Positions 8,304 to 16,774 of a stretch of DNA of 64,000 nucleotides are shown piece by piece. The DNA comes from Cytophagaceae bacterium (lineage in GTDB: Bacteria > Bacteroidota > Bacteroidia > Cytophagales > Spirosomataceae): positions 68,646 to 132,645 of the forward strand of contig JAGOAA010000002.1 of NCBI GenBank assembly GCA_017984215.1, given 5' to 3'. The stretch's first letter is position 1. Each line of letters opens with the position of its first letter. The notes beneath the pieces were generated by a model. That model had not been told where the DNA came from and did not search any database. It saw nothing but the letters and a program-made list of their open reading frames with translations. Both the position numbers and the translations under genes were made by a program.

Positions 8304-9230
8304 TTAATGGGGCGCCATGCTGAAAATCCCTACTAAACACCACATGATGACAAAGCTGATCAGCATCGAGAAATTTACGATGGCCGCAGCAATTCCCGTA
8401 TCAAAATTCAATTCATCCGAATAGGTGATGAGTGTCATACCTGCGGGAAGGATCAAACAGATCAATAGCATGTTCCTGTATTGAAATTCGAAGGGAACCG
8501 TATAGTAGAGCAATAATCCGATGCTGAGGCCTAATATATACCGAAGTCCTAACACCTGGAATACCTTGGCAAATGCCACTTTAGGTAAACGTACGCTGAA
8601 ATATATACCCATCAGCAATAAGACCATGGGTTTATTCCCTTTTGCGATGGTATCGATAATATCAGCAGCTAAGGGGAATACTGGAATTTGGAGGATGTTG
8701 AAGGCTAATCCGATCAACATCGCTTGAAACGGTGGCAAAGTGAAAATCTTTTTTAGTACATGCTTAATGGGGTTTTTTGAGCCGTGATTCCCAGCTAAAT
8801 AAGTCCCCATGCCATAATTGACCATGAAGTTGATGACCGAATTTCCTAGATCAAACATGATGGCATAAGTGAGTCCTTGCCAGCCCCAGATGCCTTCAAT
8901 TAAGGGGTAGGCAAACAAACCAAGGTTCCAGCCTGCTGAACCCATGGTTAAGATGCCGCGATGTGTTGGCGCCTCTTTTTTAAATACAAGAAATCCTATA
9001 AAGGAAGAAAGGAAGCCGAATAACATGGCGATTAGTGGTAACCAGCCTAATGCTGCGGAAAGTTCAACCTTCAACATAGTCGTAAAAACCAGCGCAGGGA
9101 AGGTGGTATGCATCAAAAATTTCGAGATGGATTTCGCATCATTCATCTCGATGAATCGTAGGCTTTTTAATAAATAGCCAATTCCAATAATGATTAATGC
9201 GGATCCGAAGACCAGGTTGGTCGTGTTCAT
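8304..9230 (-). CDS. AEC-family (auxin efflux carrier-like) transporter
   Basis: The 308-residue product is an integral membrane protein with about ten hydrophobic segments, beginning NLVFGSALIIIGIGYLL. It has the AEC-type centre (GSAGWNLGLFAYPLIEGIWG) and the GMTLITYSDELNFD segment near the end. Bacterial AEC proteins export or import organic acids such as malate; the substrate here is unknown. Its ATG overlaps the stop of the histidine kinase gene (ATGA, 4 bp), so the two are translationally coupled. This suggests that the kinase senses something related to the transported solute, which is inference. Confidence 0.88.
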   Translation of the reverse strand: MNTTNLVFGSALIIIGIGYLLKSLRFIEMNDAKSISKFLMHTTFPALVFTTMLKVELSAALGWLPLIAMLFGFLSSFIGFLVFKKEAPTHRGILTMGSAGWNLGLFAYPLIEGIWGWQGLTYAIMFDLGNSVINFMVNYGMGTYLAGNHGSKNPIKHVLKKIFTLPPFQAMLIGLAFNILQIPVFPLAADIIDTIAKGNKPMVLLLMGIYFSVRLPKVAFAKVFQVLGLRYILGLSIGLLLYYTVPFEFQYRNMLLICLILPAGMTLITYSDELNFDTGIAAAIVNFSMLISFVIMWCLVGIFSMAPH

Positions 9231-10474
9231 ACGTCCTTATTCAGCGGTTTAGGAAGTGAAATCCGGAATGTGCTCCCTTTGTTGATCTCGGTCGACTTCA
9301 AGGTTAATTTTCCTTCGTGGTAGTTTTCAACAATCCGTTTGGCTAAGGTAAGTCCTAAGCCCCAACCGCGTTTTTTGGTACTATAACCCGGGTTGAATAT
9401 TTTCGACATGTTCGCGGGGATAATACCTTTACCCGTATCTGAGATATCAATGAAAAGTTGGTTGTTTTTACCTTCATGTAGGTAGATTAACATATCGCCG
9501 GTACCACTCATGGCGTCTACTGCGTTTTTGCAGATGTTCTCAATGACCCATTCAAAAAGATATTTGTTGACATTGGCCAACTGCCCAGGTACCAATGAGG
9601 ATTTAATCTCAATGTATACTTTGGTTGAAATACGAATTTTAAGGTAGTTGATGAAACTGGAAATAAGTTCTTCCAAATTTTCCTCTTTCAGAATGGGTGT
9701 TGAACCAATATTTGAAAAACGGGTCGTAATGGTTTCGAGCCGTTGGATATCCTTCCCGAGTTCAACGACAATTTCGGGATTAATACTTGGTTCATTTCGC
9801 AAGATTTCAACCCAAGCAGTCAAGGAGGAGAGTGGAGTTCCCAACTGATGTGCGGTTTCTTTCGCTAATCCTACCCAAACTCGATTCTGTTCAGCTCGTC
9901 TCGAATAGGAGAAGAATATATAGCCTAAGAAGCCAATGATTAAAACCACGAGCAATTGAGAGAGCGGGTAATAGCGCAGGAGTTTCAAAAGCTTGGAATT
10001 TCCATAATAGATGTATTCCTTTTGAAATCCCATGTCCATTTCGATGGGCTTGTTGTTTTCTGCAATAATCTCCTGGAGTTTAGCTTGCAGTAAAACTTGT
10101 TTCTGCTCGATATCAATGGATTCAGGTATCGCAATGTTGATCGAATTCAGGTGTCCGCTACCATCTTTCCAGATCACCGGAATCGTGTTATTCTCATTGA
10201 TTTTCTTAATGCGTTCAAAGAAAAAATTGATGTCGGCATTCTCATCACTCGTCATCACATAGCGAATGGTTTCTGCATACAATTCGATTTGCTGCTTTTC
10301 GCGCTCCTCTAATTTATTCACCAATCCATCCGTGAAATACAAGGAAAAGCCCGCCATAAATACGCAAACGGCGAAGAAGGCAACTTTCAACCAAGTGTCT
10401 CGGTTGTAGAATGCAAGCGGTAAGGCTACTTCTTTGGATAGGATTTTCATAGGGACATAAGCTTGGTAAGCCAT
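9227..10474 (-). CDS. Membrane sensor histidine kinase
   Basis: The 415-residue product has a membrane segment at about 30-50, an extracytoplasmic sensor region of about 115 residues, a second membrane segment at about 171-190, and a cytoplasmic kinase. The phospho-acceptor is His209 in AKETAHQLGTPLSSL, a form common in Bacteroidota orphan kinases. The ATPase domain shows the N-box ICKNAVDAM, the G1 box DTGKGI and the G2 box GWGLGLTLAKRI. No response-regulator gene is adjacent. An alternative start (Met9, 10450) would begin MKILSKEV. The gene heads an operon with the AEC transporter and diverges from padR across a shared palindrome. Confidence 0.92.
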   Translation of the reverse strand: MAYQAYVPMKILSKEVALPLAFYNRDTWLKVAFFAVCVFMAGFSLYFTDGLVNKLEEREKQQIELYAETIRYVMTSDENADINFFFERIKKINENNTIPVIWKDGSGHLNSINIAIPESIDIEQKQVLLQAKLQEIIAENNKPIEMDMGFQKEYIYYGNSKLLKLLRYYPLSQLLVVLIIGFLGYIFFSYSRRAEQNRVWVGLAKETAHQLGTPLSSLTAWVEILRNEPSINPEIVVELGKDIQRLETITTRFSNIGSTPILKEENLEELISSFINYLKIRISTKVYIEIKSSLVPGQLANVNKYLFEWVIENICKNAVDAMSGTGDMLIYLHEGKNNQLFIDISDTGKGIIPANMSKIFNPGYSTKKRGWGLGLTLAKRIVENYHEGKLTLKSTEINKGSTFRISLPKPLNKDV

Positions 10475-10507
10475 TCCTCACAAATTACTCACCGTTTATC
10501 CATAAAT

Positions 10508-10515
10508 CAAAAATA
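10508..10515 (-). promoter_or_regulatory. -7 promoter element for the histidine kinase-AEC operon
   Basis: Minus-strand TATTTTTG matches TAnnTTTG and lies 34 bp before the kinase start codon. The padR palindrome begins 9 bp upstream of it, so a protein bound there could also affect this promoter. Confidence 0.45.
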
Positions 10516-10523
10516 TTTTTTCT

Positions 10524-10550
10524 AAGGTACTTTGTATTGCATAGTACCTT
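10524..10550. promoter_or_regulatory. Palindromic operator, probably the PadR binding site
   Basis: The arms AAGGTACT (10524-10531) and AGTACCTT (10543-10550) are perfect inverted repeats separated by 11 bp, giving centres about two helical turns apart. The site fills the space between the -33 and -7 boxes of the padR promoter and lies just upstream of the divergent kinase promoter. Autorepression by the winged-helix dimer encoded next door is the simplest reading. Confidence 0.65.
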
Positions 10551-10561
10551 TTATACATTTG
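10531..10561 (+). promoter_or_regulatory. Consensus Bacteroidota promoter of the padR-PspC operon
   Basis: TTTG (10531-10534), a 19-bp spacer and TACATTTG (10554-10561) match the full TTTG-N19-TAnnTTTG consensus. It is the best promoter in the window. It lies 27 bp before the padR ATG at 10589. Confidence 0.75.
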
Positions 10562-10588
10562 TCCTATCAAATAAACAAAAACAAACCG

Positions 10589-10930
10589 ATGGATATTGAA
10601 AATGCCAAGGTGCAGATGCGGAAAGGGATTTTAGAATTCTGTATTCTGCAGATTATTTCAAGGGGTGAGGTTTATGCCTCTACCATGCTGACGGAATTAA
10701 CATCAGCAAAAATCATGGTTGTAGAAGGGACATTATACCCTTTGTTGACCCGCTTAAAAAATGCCGGATTTCTGGATTATAAATGGGTCGAGTCGGCATC
10801 AGGTCCGCCACGAAAATATTATGTATTAACCGAAAAAGGGGAGACCTTTTTAGCGGAGTTACATGGAACCTGGGATGACTTACAAGGCTCGGTTTCCCAA
10901 ATTACTCATCCTCAAACACCCCAAGCTTAA
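10589..10930 (+). CDS. PadR-family transcriptional regulator
   Basis: The 113-residue product is a compact winged-helix protein of the short PadR class: RKGILEFCILQIIS, then YASTMLTELT, VVEGTLYPLLTRLKNAGFL, and the wing PPRKYYVLTEKG. The ATG at 10589 is chosen because upstream codons overlap the promoter. PadR proteins are repressors released by small molecules or stress. The gene is first in an operon with the PspC and DUF2807 genes, a pairing seen in many Bacteroidota. The palindrome over its own promoter points to autoregulation. Confidence 0.93.
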   Translation: MDIENAKVQMRKGILEFCILQIISRGEVYASTMLTELTSAKIMVVEGTLYPLLTRLKNAGFLDYKWVESASGPPRKYYVLTEKGETFLAELHGTWDDLQGSVSQITHPQTPQA

Positions 10931-10940
10931 TTATACGTTT

Positions 10941-13397
10941 ATGAAAAAGACCTTATCAATAAATATCGCTGGCATTGTTTTCCATATCGAGGAAGATGCT
11001 TTTGCTACCTTGGATGCGTATTTAAAATCCATCCATGCCTATTTTCAAAACTTTGAGGGTTCGAAAGAAATCATTGAAGATATTGAGGCTCGTATTGCTG
11101 AGAAATTTTGGAATATCCGGGAAACCGAGAAAACCGAAGCCATTACGCAAGTTCATGTGGATGAATTAATTGCCTCTTTGGGAACGGTGGCTGATTTTCA
11201 AGAAATCGAAACGGAGGAAGGAAAATCCGAACAACGTAAATCAGAGCCGAAACAAGATTCAGGCGCTAAGAAGATTTTTCGTCGGGATTTGACCAACAAG
11301 AAATTGGGTGGTGTAGCGGCAGGTGCTGCGAATTATTTTGAGATTGATCCTATTTGGGTGCGATTGATTCTGATTGTTGGCTTTTTTGGCCTTTTCCCTT
11401 TGTTGCATGCCGCTAACCTTGTATTCTGGGTGTATGTAGCTTGTTGGATTGCTATCCCGGGGGAAGTCACTGTTGAAACGGATAAATCCTATCGGAAGTT
11501 TTATCGTGATCCGGAGAATAAAGTAGTCGGTGGTGTCATGGCCGGAATATCCGCTTATACAGGGTGGGATGTAGGCTTATTACGTGTATTGGCCGTTATT
11601 TCTTTGTTCTTTTTCGGTACAGGAGCTGCAGCTTACATCATCATCATGGCGATTACGCCAGAAGCGAAATCGGTTACGGACAAGATGGCGATGACGGGTG
11701 AGCCGATCACCTTGGAAAATATTGAGAAGAATATCAAGGAGACATTTCAGCCTGATTCTACGGAAGAAAAGCCTTTGACACGCTTGTTGCTCTTCCCTTT
11801 TCGTGCTTTGGCAACGATATTTACCGCGCTGAAACCGGTCTTGATGGGGCTTAAATGGTTTGTGCAGTACCTTTTTGGAATTGTTTTAATCGCCATTGCC
11901 ATCGCCTTTGCCGCTACATTGGTCATTGCCACAACAGCAGGATTTTCCGGATTCGATCATGGAATCATTGGTCTTAATTTTGGAGAGACAGGAATTCCAT
12001 TTTATTTATTGGCACAAGATTTACCTGCTTGGGCAATTTGGGCGGCTTATGCTGCCATTATCCCGATGATCGTTGGCATAGGAATTGGCGGATTATCCTT
12101 ATTGCTGAATCGTAAGTTGACAAATTCAACCTACAAATACATCTCCACGACAATGGCGATTGTGGGTTGGATCGGATTGTTTGCTGCCTTCAGTTTTGTG
12201 GGGCGCAATTTCCAACGGACTGCATCTGTGAATCAAATGAAGGAAATTACGGCTGATTCGTCTTATGTCTTTGATGTGAATCGTGAATCAAATGAAACGA
12301 TGTGGGAGAAATTGTTGGGGAACAATATCATCACAGATGAATTACTGGATGAAGATGAAGAACATGATTTTAATCGAGGTGGTTTCTCACGTGCACAAGT
12401 CAGTTTGGAAGGTTACGATGGAAAGACCATTCAAATTATCCAGTTTGCTAAATCCAATGGTCGCACGCGGGCGGAGGCTGAAAAAAATGCCAAGGCGGTT
12501 CAATACCGATATACTGTTAAAGGGAACCAATTGGTTTTAGATAGCCATTTTGGACTGCAAAATTTGAAGTTTCGCAATCAACGCATGCGTGTTAAAATCT
12601 TGATTCCTTACGGAGTTACATTCAGCATGACGCGTGAATTTGGCTATTTCATGGAGAATGTATTGGATGGAGGTTATTTCAATGAGGATAATGGCGATCT
12701 GTTTGTTGGGTCCAAATGGGCTTTCTCGATGGATAAAGGTTTGATTTGCTTAAATCGTAATCCAAAACAATCGGATGACTCGAATGATGATTCTTCTGAT
12801 AACGATGATGAATCATTCGATGCAGCTCCGGATGCTCCTGTGGCACCCGCGTCGCCAAGTAACTTTTCTTTATCCAAAACGGTTGAACCTTTCGGGGCAA
12901 TCGAATTAAAGCGTTGCGGATCTGCGGCCATCACAATTGTCAAAGGAAAAGAATTCAAAGTTTCGTACCAGTCGGCGGAGGCATCTGCCGACTTTGGTCG
13001 TCTGACTTCCGTGAGTAATCGTACATTGACTTTAAATGATATTCCCAATAATATGTCGGTGACGATTGAAACACCTTCTTTAAGTAAAGTGGATTTAGGT
13101 GGAAATGGTCGGACCGAAATAAAGGGATTTGATGTGCCTGCGTTGGATGTTATTTTGCGTGATTTTCACAGTTTAACTTTATCAGGTCGCTCGAATGAGC
13201 TTGCCGCTGCAGCCTTTGATTCATCGGAATTGTTGGCCCGCAACTGGCAAACGAATATTGCGCGCATTTCGGTAGGTAATCAAGCCAAAATGGATTTAAA
13301 TGTGAAGAAAAGCATTAAAGGGAAGAAAGCGGAGCGCGCTGATTTGAGTTATCAATCGTATCCAAATTTGCAGGTTTCGTTTTTGAAAAATAAATAA
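10941..13397 (+). CDS. Double PspC-domain membrane protein with C-terminal adhesin-head (DUF2807-like) region
   Basis: I start at the ATG at 10941, 10 bp after the padR stop, giving 818 residues. The N-terminal 100 residues are soluble and acidic (KKTLSINIAGIVFHIEEDAF). Two PspC domains follow, the first around RRDLTNKKLGGVAAGAANYF and the second around YRDPENKVVGGVMAGISAY. Three or more further membrane segments include FGIVLIAIAIAFAATLVIA and a segment near GWIGLFAAFSFVG. The C-terminal 350 residues are extracytoplasmic, with an acidic Asp/Ser/Asn linker (DDSSDNDDES) and a beta-rich head related to the next gene product. PspC proteins respond to envelope stress. This architecture suggests that a periplasmic head reports to the membrane, which is inference. 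Confidence 0.88.
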   Translation: MKKTLSINIAGIVFHIEEDAFATLDAYLKSIHAYFQNFEGSKEIIEDIEARIAEKFWNIRETEKTEAITQVHVDELIASLGTVADFQEIETEEGKSEQRKSEPKQDSGAKKIFRRDLTNKKLGGVAAGAANYFEIDPIWVRLILIVGFFGLFPLLHAANLVFWVYVACWIAIPGEVTVETDKSYRKFYRDPENKVVGGVMAGISAYTGWDVGLLRVLAVISLFFFGTGAAAYIIIMAITPEAKSVTDKMAMTGEPITLENIEKNIKETFQPDSTEEKPLTRLLLFPFRALATIFTALKPVLMGLKWFVQYLFGIVLIAIAIAFAATLVIATTAGFSGFDHGIIGLNFGETGIPFYLLAQDLPAWAIWAAYAAIIPMIVGIGIGGLSLLLNRKLTNSTYKYISTTMAIVGWIGLFAAFSFVGRNFQRTASVNQMKEITADSSYVFDVNRESNETMWEKLLGNNIITDELLDEDEEHDFNRGGFSRAQVSLEGYDGKTIQIIQFAKSNGRTRAEAEKNAKAVQYRYTVKGNQLVLDSHFGLQNLKFRNQRMRVKILIPYGVTFSMTREFGYFMENVLDGGYFNEDNGDLFVGSKWAFSMDKGLICLNRNPKQSDDSNDDSSDNDDESFDAAPDAPVAPASPSNFSLSKTVEPFGAIELKRCGSAAITIVKGKEFKVSYQSAEASADFGRLTSVSNRTLTLNDIPNNMSVTIETPSLSKVDLGGNGRTEIKGFDVPALDVILRDFHSLTLSGRSNELAAAAFDSSELLARNWQTNIARISVGNQAKMDLNVKKSIKGKKAERADLSYQSYPNLQVSFLKNK

Positions 13398-13467
13398 TTA
13401 GTTCGGCATGCAACGATGCGGGTCGTTCAAGCATCTTGTTCGCATCTTGAATAAATAAATCCATTTT

Positions 13468-14196
13468 ATGAAAAATCGCTTACGTATTATTCTCAGCTTA
13501 TTGGTAATTTCTATATCATCACAAGCATTCGCTTTTGCGCCCGATCAAACAACGAAAAAATTCCGTATAGGTAATTTTCAATCACTGGAATTAGGCAGTG
13601 CTTTTGAAATTCATATCACCAAGGCTAGTACCTGCACGATTTCAGCGACGGGTAATGAAAAGGATTTAGATGAGCTTGAGGTAGAAGTGGAAGGCTCAAA
13701 ATTAATCGTCTCTTTGGATGAATCATACTGGTCCAACTGGAAAAATTGGAAATCAAGTTCTAATAAAATCATCATAAACATTACCATGCCACGCTTACGC
13801 GATGCTGAATTTAATGGTGCGACGAAAGTAACTTTAGAAGGTTTTACGGACGAAGAAGAAATGACGTTGCATTGTTCGGGTGCATCTAAAATAAGTTCAT
13901 CCAAATTAATTGCTGATAAACTTGTTATCGATCTTTCTGGCGCCACAAAAGTTGAAATGGCTGGTCGGGTCCTTAAATTATCCGTTGGCTTGTCGGGAGC
14001 TAGCCATGTTATTTTAAACAACATGGTTGCACGTGATGTTGATGTTGACGCAAGTGGTGCAAGTCACGTGGAACTGAATGTTCAAAAGTCTTTACGCGTT
14101 GATGCATCCGGTGCTTCGAAGATTACTTACCGAGGAAATCCCTTGAACATCTCGAAGGATTTGAGTGGTGCTTCTACGGTTCGCCGCGCGGATTAA
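13468..14196 (+). CDS. Secreted DUF2807 (GIN-domain) beta-helix protein
   Basis: The 242-residue product has a signal peptide (RIILSLLVISISSQAFAF) and a right-handed beta-helix-like body typical of the putative auto-transporter adhesin head domain. Repeating GAS/GAT turns are visible: NGATKVTLEGF, CSGASKISSS, SGATKVEM, SGASHVILN, SGASHVELN, SGASKITY and SGASTVRR. It follows the PspC gene after 70 bp and is probably in the same operon. The role is unknown; it may be a periplasmic or surface partner of the PspC protein head. Its stop overlaps the convergent DUF1684 gene by 4 bp. Confidence 0.88.
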   Translation: MKNRLRIILSLLVISISSQAFAFAPDQTTKKFRIGNFQSLELGSAFEIHITKASTCTISATGNEKDLDELEVEVEGSKLIVSLDESYWSNWKNWKSSSNKIIINITMPRLRDAEFNGATKVTLEGFTDEEEMTLHCSGASKISSSKLIADKLVIDLSGATKVEMAGRVLKLSVGLSGASHVILNNMVARDVDVDASGASHVELNVQKSLRVDASGASKITYRGNPLNISKDLSGASTVRRAD

Positions 14197-14801
14197 GGAT
14201 TTTTTTCTCCAGCAGGAATTCGAATACTCAGCTGATTTTCTTTAGGCGGTATCGGACAGGCAAAGGTCTTGTTGTACGCGCAATACGGGAAAAAAGCTTC
14301 GTTAAAGTCAATGCTTAGTTGATTGTCTTTTAATTTAGTTAGGGGTAACTCTAAATACCGACCGCCTCCATAGGTTTCTGTGGGGGCGGTTTTGTCTTTA
14401 AACGGAATGAAAAAATCACCCGAATCATGTTGGTAAACAATCAGGTCGACGTGCTTACCTGCCAAATCTGCATGAGCTTTACCAAATACCAATAAGGAAT
14501 CAACTGAGCCATCAGTCATCTGCAGGCTGATGCGCGTCACCTTTTCACTGCGCGTTATCTCGAATGGAATTATCCAGGTTGCATCATAGGGATAATAAGT
14601 CAAACCTTTGAAATTTGCTTTGTCTGGTATAGGAGACTCGTCACCTGTTTTGAATTGCTCATCTTTTGCTAAGCGCTTTTCAGTGATTTGTAGCGAATCT
14701 GCGGATGATTTTGAGGGTGCTGGGGATTGCTTGGGAAGGCTGAAGTAGATCAGTCCGCCAACAATCACGATGAGAATCAGGATCCAACGGTTGAATTTCA
14801 T
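14193..14801 (-). CDS. DUF1684-family protein with N-terminal membrane anchor
   Basis: The 202-residue product begins with a single hydrophobic segment (RWILILIVIVGGLIYFSL), either an uncleaved anchor or a signal. The DUF1684 core is clear at the end: YGGGRYLELPL, then DFNEAFFPYCAYNKTFACPIPP, a highly conserved signature with two cysteines. The biochemical role of DUF1684 proteins is not established. It stands alone between the DUF2807 gene (4-bp tail overlap) and ribE (divergent, 46 bp). Confidence 0.9.
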   Translation of the reverse strand: MKFNRWILILIVIVGGLIYFSLPKQSPAPSKSSADSLQITEKRLAKDEQFKTGDESPIPDKANFKGLTYYPYDATWIIPFEITRSEKVTRISLQMTDGSVDSLLVFGKAHADLAGKHVDLIVYQHDSGDFFIPFKDKTAPTETYGGGRYLELPLTKLKDNQLSIDFNEAFFPYCAYNKTFACPIPPKENQLSIRIPAGEKNP

Positions 14802-14820
14802 AGGAATGCGTGTAAATTTG
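14791..14820 (+). promoter_or_regulatory. Promoter of ribE
   Basis: TTG at 14791-14793, a 19-bp spacer and TAAATTTG at 14813-14820 fit the Bacteroidota -33/-7 consensus. The ribE ATG is 27 bp downstream. The -33 part overlaps the start of the divergent DUF1684 gene. Confidence 0.6.
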
Positions 14821-14847
14821 GGTTCGTAAAAATATAAAATTAATCAC

Positions 14848-15438
14848 ATGTTTACAGGTATTGTGGAATCGATGGGCGTTTTGGAAAGCAAACAAGCGCA
14901 AGGCACGAATGTTGATTTTTGGTTTTCGTCTCCTTTTACAGATGAATTGAAGATTGATCAGTCACTCGCTCATAATGGTGTTTGCCTGACTGTTGTCGAA
15001 ATTAAATCCCCGCAATACCGTGTCACAGCGATTCAAGAGACCTTGCAGAAAACAAATTTGGGAGATTTGGCACTGGGTCAAAAAGTCAATTTGGAACGCT
15101 GCATGTCGGCAAACGGCCGTTTCGATGGCCATATTGTGCAAGGTCACGTGGATCTAACGGGAATTTGTACGTCCATCATCACGCATGACGGTTCTTGGGA
15201 ATATCACTTTCAATATCCTGCCGGTCATGTGACTGTGGAGAAAGGTTCGATTTGTGTCAACGGCACGAGTCTAACGGTGGTTGAATCCAGAACGGATACT
15301 TTTTCGGTGGCAATTATTCCCTATACTTACGAACACACGATTTTTCACCAAATGAAAGTCGGTGACCGCGTGAACCTAGAATTTGATATTCTTGGAAAGT
15401 ATATGCAGAAATTATTGGCGAAGCAATTAGCTCAATAG
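14848..15438 (+). CDS. ribE: Riboflavin synthase, alpha subunit
   Basis: The 196-residue enzyme dismutates two molecules of 6,7-dimethyl-8-ribityllumazine to riboflavin. The N-terminus MFTGIVESMG is diagnostic. Two lumazine-binding repeats are visible, each with a HNGVCLTV or VNGTSLTV motif and a GHIVQGHVDLTG or EHTIFHQMKVGD segment. Length is normal. No other riboflavin genes are near and no FMN-riboswitch-sized leader exists (about 20 nt). Its 3' end overlaps that of argH by 12 bp. Confidence 0.97.
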   Translation: MFTGIVESMGVLESKQAQGTNVDFWFSSPFTDELKIDQSLAHNGVCLTVVEIKSPQYRVTAIQETLQKTNLGDLALGQKVNLERCMSANGRFDGHIVQGHVDLTGICTSIITHDGSWEYHFQYPAGHVTVEKGSICVNGTSLTVVESRTDTFSVAIIPYTYEHTIFHQMKVGDRVNLEFDILGKYMQKLLAKQLAQ

Positions 15439-16767
15439 GTCATCAATCGCATCCTCGACTTTTTCAAAACCAAAACGGTTCCAAACAGCCTCTTTTTGCG
15501 CTTGAATATCGCTTAATCCTAAATTTCCGATGCTACCTAAATGGGAGTGATTGATTTCGCGGCTGCTTCCATTGAATTCACCTGCTTCGATCATTTTACC
15601 CACTTGTACATAGGCTTCCCGGAAAGGAACTCCCGCAACGACTAATTTATTTACTTCTTCAACCGAGAACAATAAGTCATATTTGGCATCCTTTAACAGG
15701 TCAGCCTTCACCTTCATGTGCGTAACCATGTAATGCGTGATTTCCAGGCAATCTTTGATTTCGTCGATGGCAGGCATCAATAATTCTTTTGTCAATTGGA
15801 ATTCCCGGTGGTAACCTGATGGTAGGTTGCTCATGAGCAATTGCATTTGATTCGGAACTGCCTTGAGTTTATTGGATTTGCCGCGTAATAATTCGGCGAC
15901 ATCAGGATTCTTTTTGTGTGGCATGATCGAACTTCCTGTCGTTAAGGAACTAGGTAATTCGATGAAGCCAAAGTTTTGTGAATTGTATAAACACACGTCC
16001 ATCGCTAATCGACTCAAGGTCGTCGCTATTTGACTGATGGCGTTTAATACATAAAATTCCGTTTTACCACGGGACATTTGGGCATTGACAACATTCACAT
16101 GCGGAGCTTCAAAACCTAACAATATGGTCGTTAATTTCCGGTCCAAAGGAAAAGAAGAACCATATCCAGCCCCGGAACCAAGTGGATTTTTATTTGCCAA
16201 ACGAAAGGCTGCTTCTAGCAATTCCGCGTCTTCAACTAAACATTCTGCATAGGCACCGAACCATAATCCAAAAGACGATGGCATGGCAATTTGTAAGTGC
16301 GTATAGCCGGGTAATAAATCGTTTTTATGGGCTTCGCTTTTGGTCAATAAAAGATTAAATAAATCTTCGACCGCATCTGCGATTTCCATGATTTCAGCCC
16401 GCATAAATAGTTTCAAATCCACTAAAACTTGGTCGTTGCGTGAACGGCCCGCATGGATTTTCTTGCCTAAATCGCCGAGTTTCTTTGTTAACAAGTATTC
16501 GATTTGAGAATGAACATCTTCCATCCCTTCTTCGATGACGAAGGTTCCAGCCTCGATGCTAGCTAAAATGTTTTTCAGTTCGACACATAGCGGCTCGAGC
16601 TCTTCGGTAGGTAGTAAGCCTACGTGTTCCAGCATCGTAATGTGTGCGAGCGATCCCATGACGTCGTAGCGCGCCAATTGCAAATCGTATACAGGGTCGT
16701 TGCCAATCGTGAATTGTTCAATGATTGCGTCTGTTACTTGATTTTCTTTTTGCCAAAGTTTTGCCAC
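15427..16767 (-). CDS. argH: Argininosuccinate lyase
   Basis: The 446-residue enzyme catalyses the last step of arginine synthesis, splitting argininosuccinate into arginine and fumarate. The fumarase-superfamily signature GSSIMPHKKNPD is present, with the catalytic Ser in its flexible loop, along with HAGRSRNDQV and the N-terminal KLWQKENQ variant common in Bacteroidota. It is the last gene of the arg operon, 7 bp after the M20 deacylase gene. Confidence 0.96.
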   Translation of the reverse strand: MAKLWQKENQVTDAIIEQFTIGNDPVYDLQLARYDVMGSLAHITMLEHVGLLPTEELEPLCVELKNILASIEAGTFVIEEGMEDVHSQIEYLLTKKLGDLGKKIHAGRSRNDQVLVDLKLFMRAEIMEIADAVEDLFNLLLTKSEAHKNDLLPGYTHLQIAMPSSFGLWFGAYAECLVEDAELLEAAFRLANKNPLGSGAGYGSSFPLDRKLTTILLGFEAPHVNVVNAQMSRGKTEFYVLNAISQIATTLSRLAMDVCLYNSQNFGFIELPSSLTTGSSIMPHKKNPDVAELLRGKSNKLKAVPNQMQLLMSNLPSGYHREFQLTKELLMPAIDEIKDCLEITHYMVTHMKVKADLLKDAKYDLLFSVEEVNKLVVAGVPFREAYVQVGKMIEAGEFNGSSREINHSHLGSIGNLGLSDIQAQKEAVWNRFGFEKVEDAIDDLLS

Positions 16768-16774
16768 GATCGTA

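Noticed and set aside
12674..13048. Antisense open frame within the PspC-domain gene
   Set aside because: It is the shadow of the low-complexity Asp/Ser region and resembles nothing.
13398..13467. Direct repeat GCATCTTG before the DUF2807 gene as a regulatory site
   Set aside because: Two 8-bp copies only, with no promoter consensus nearby; too little to support a call.
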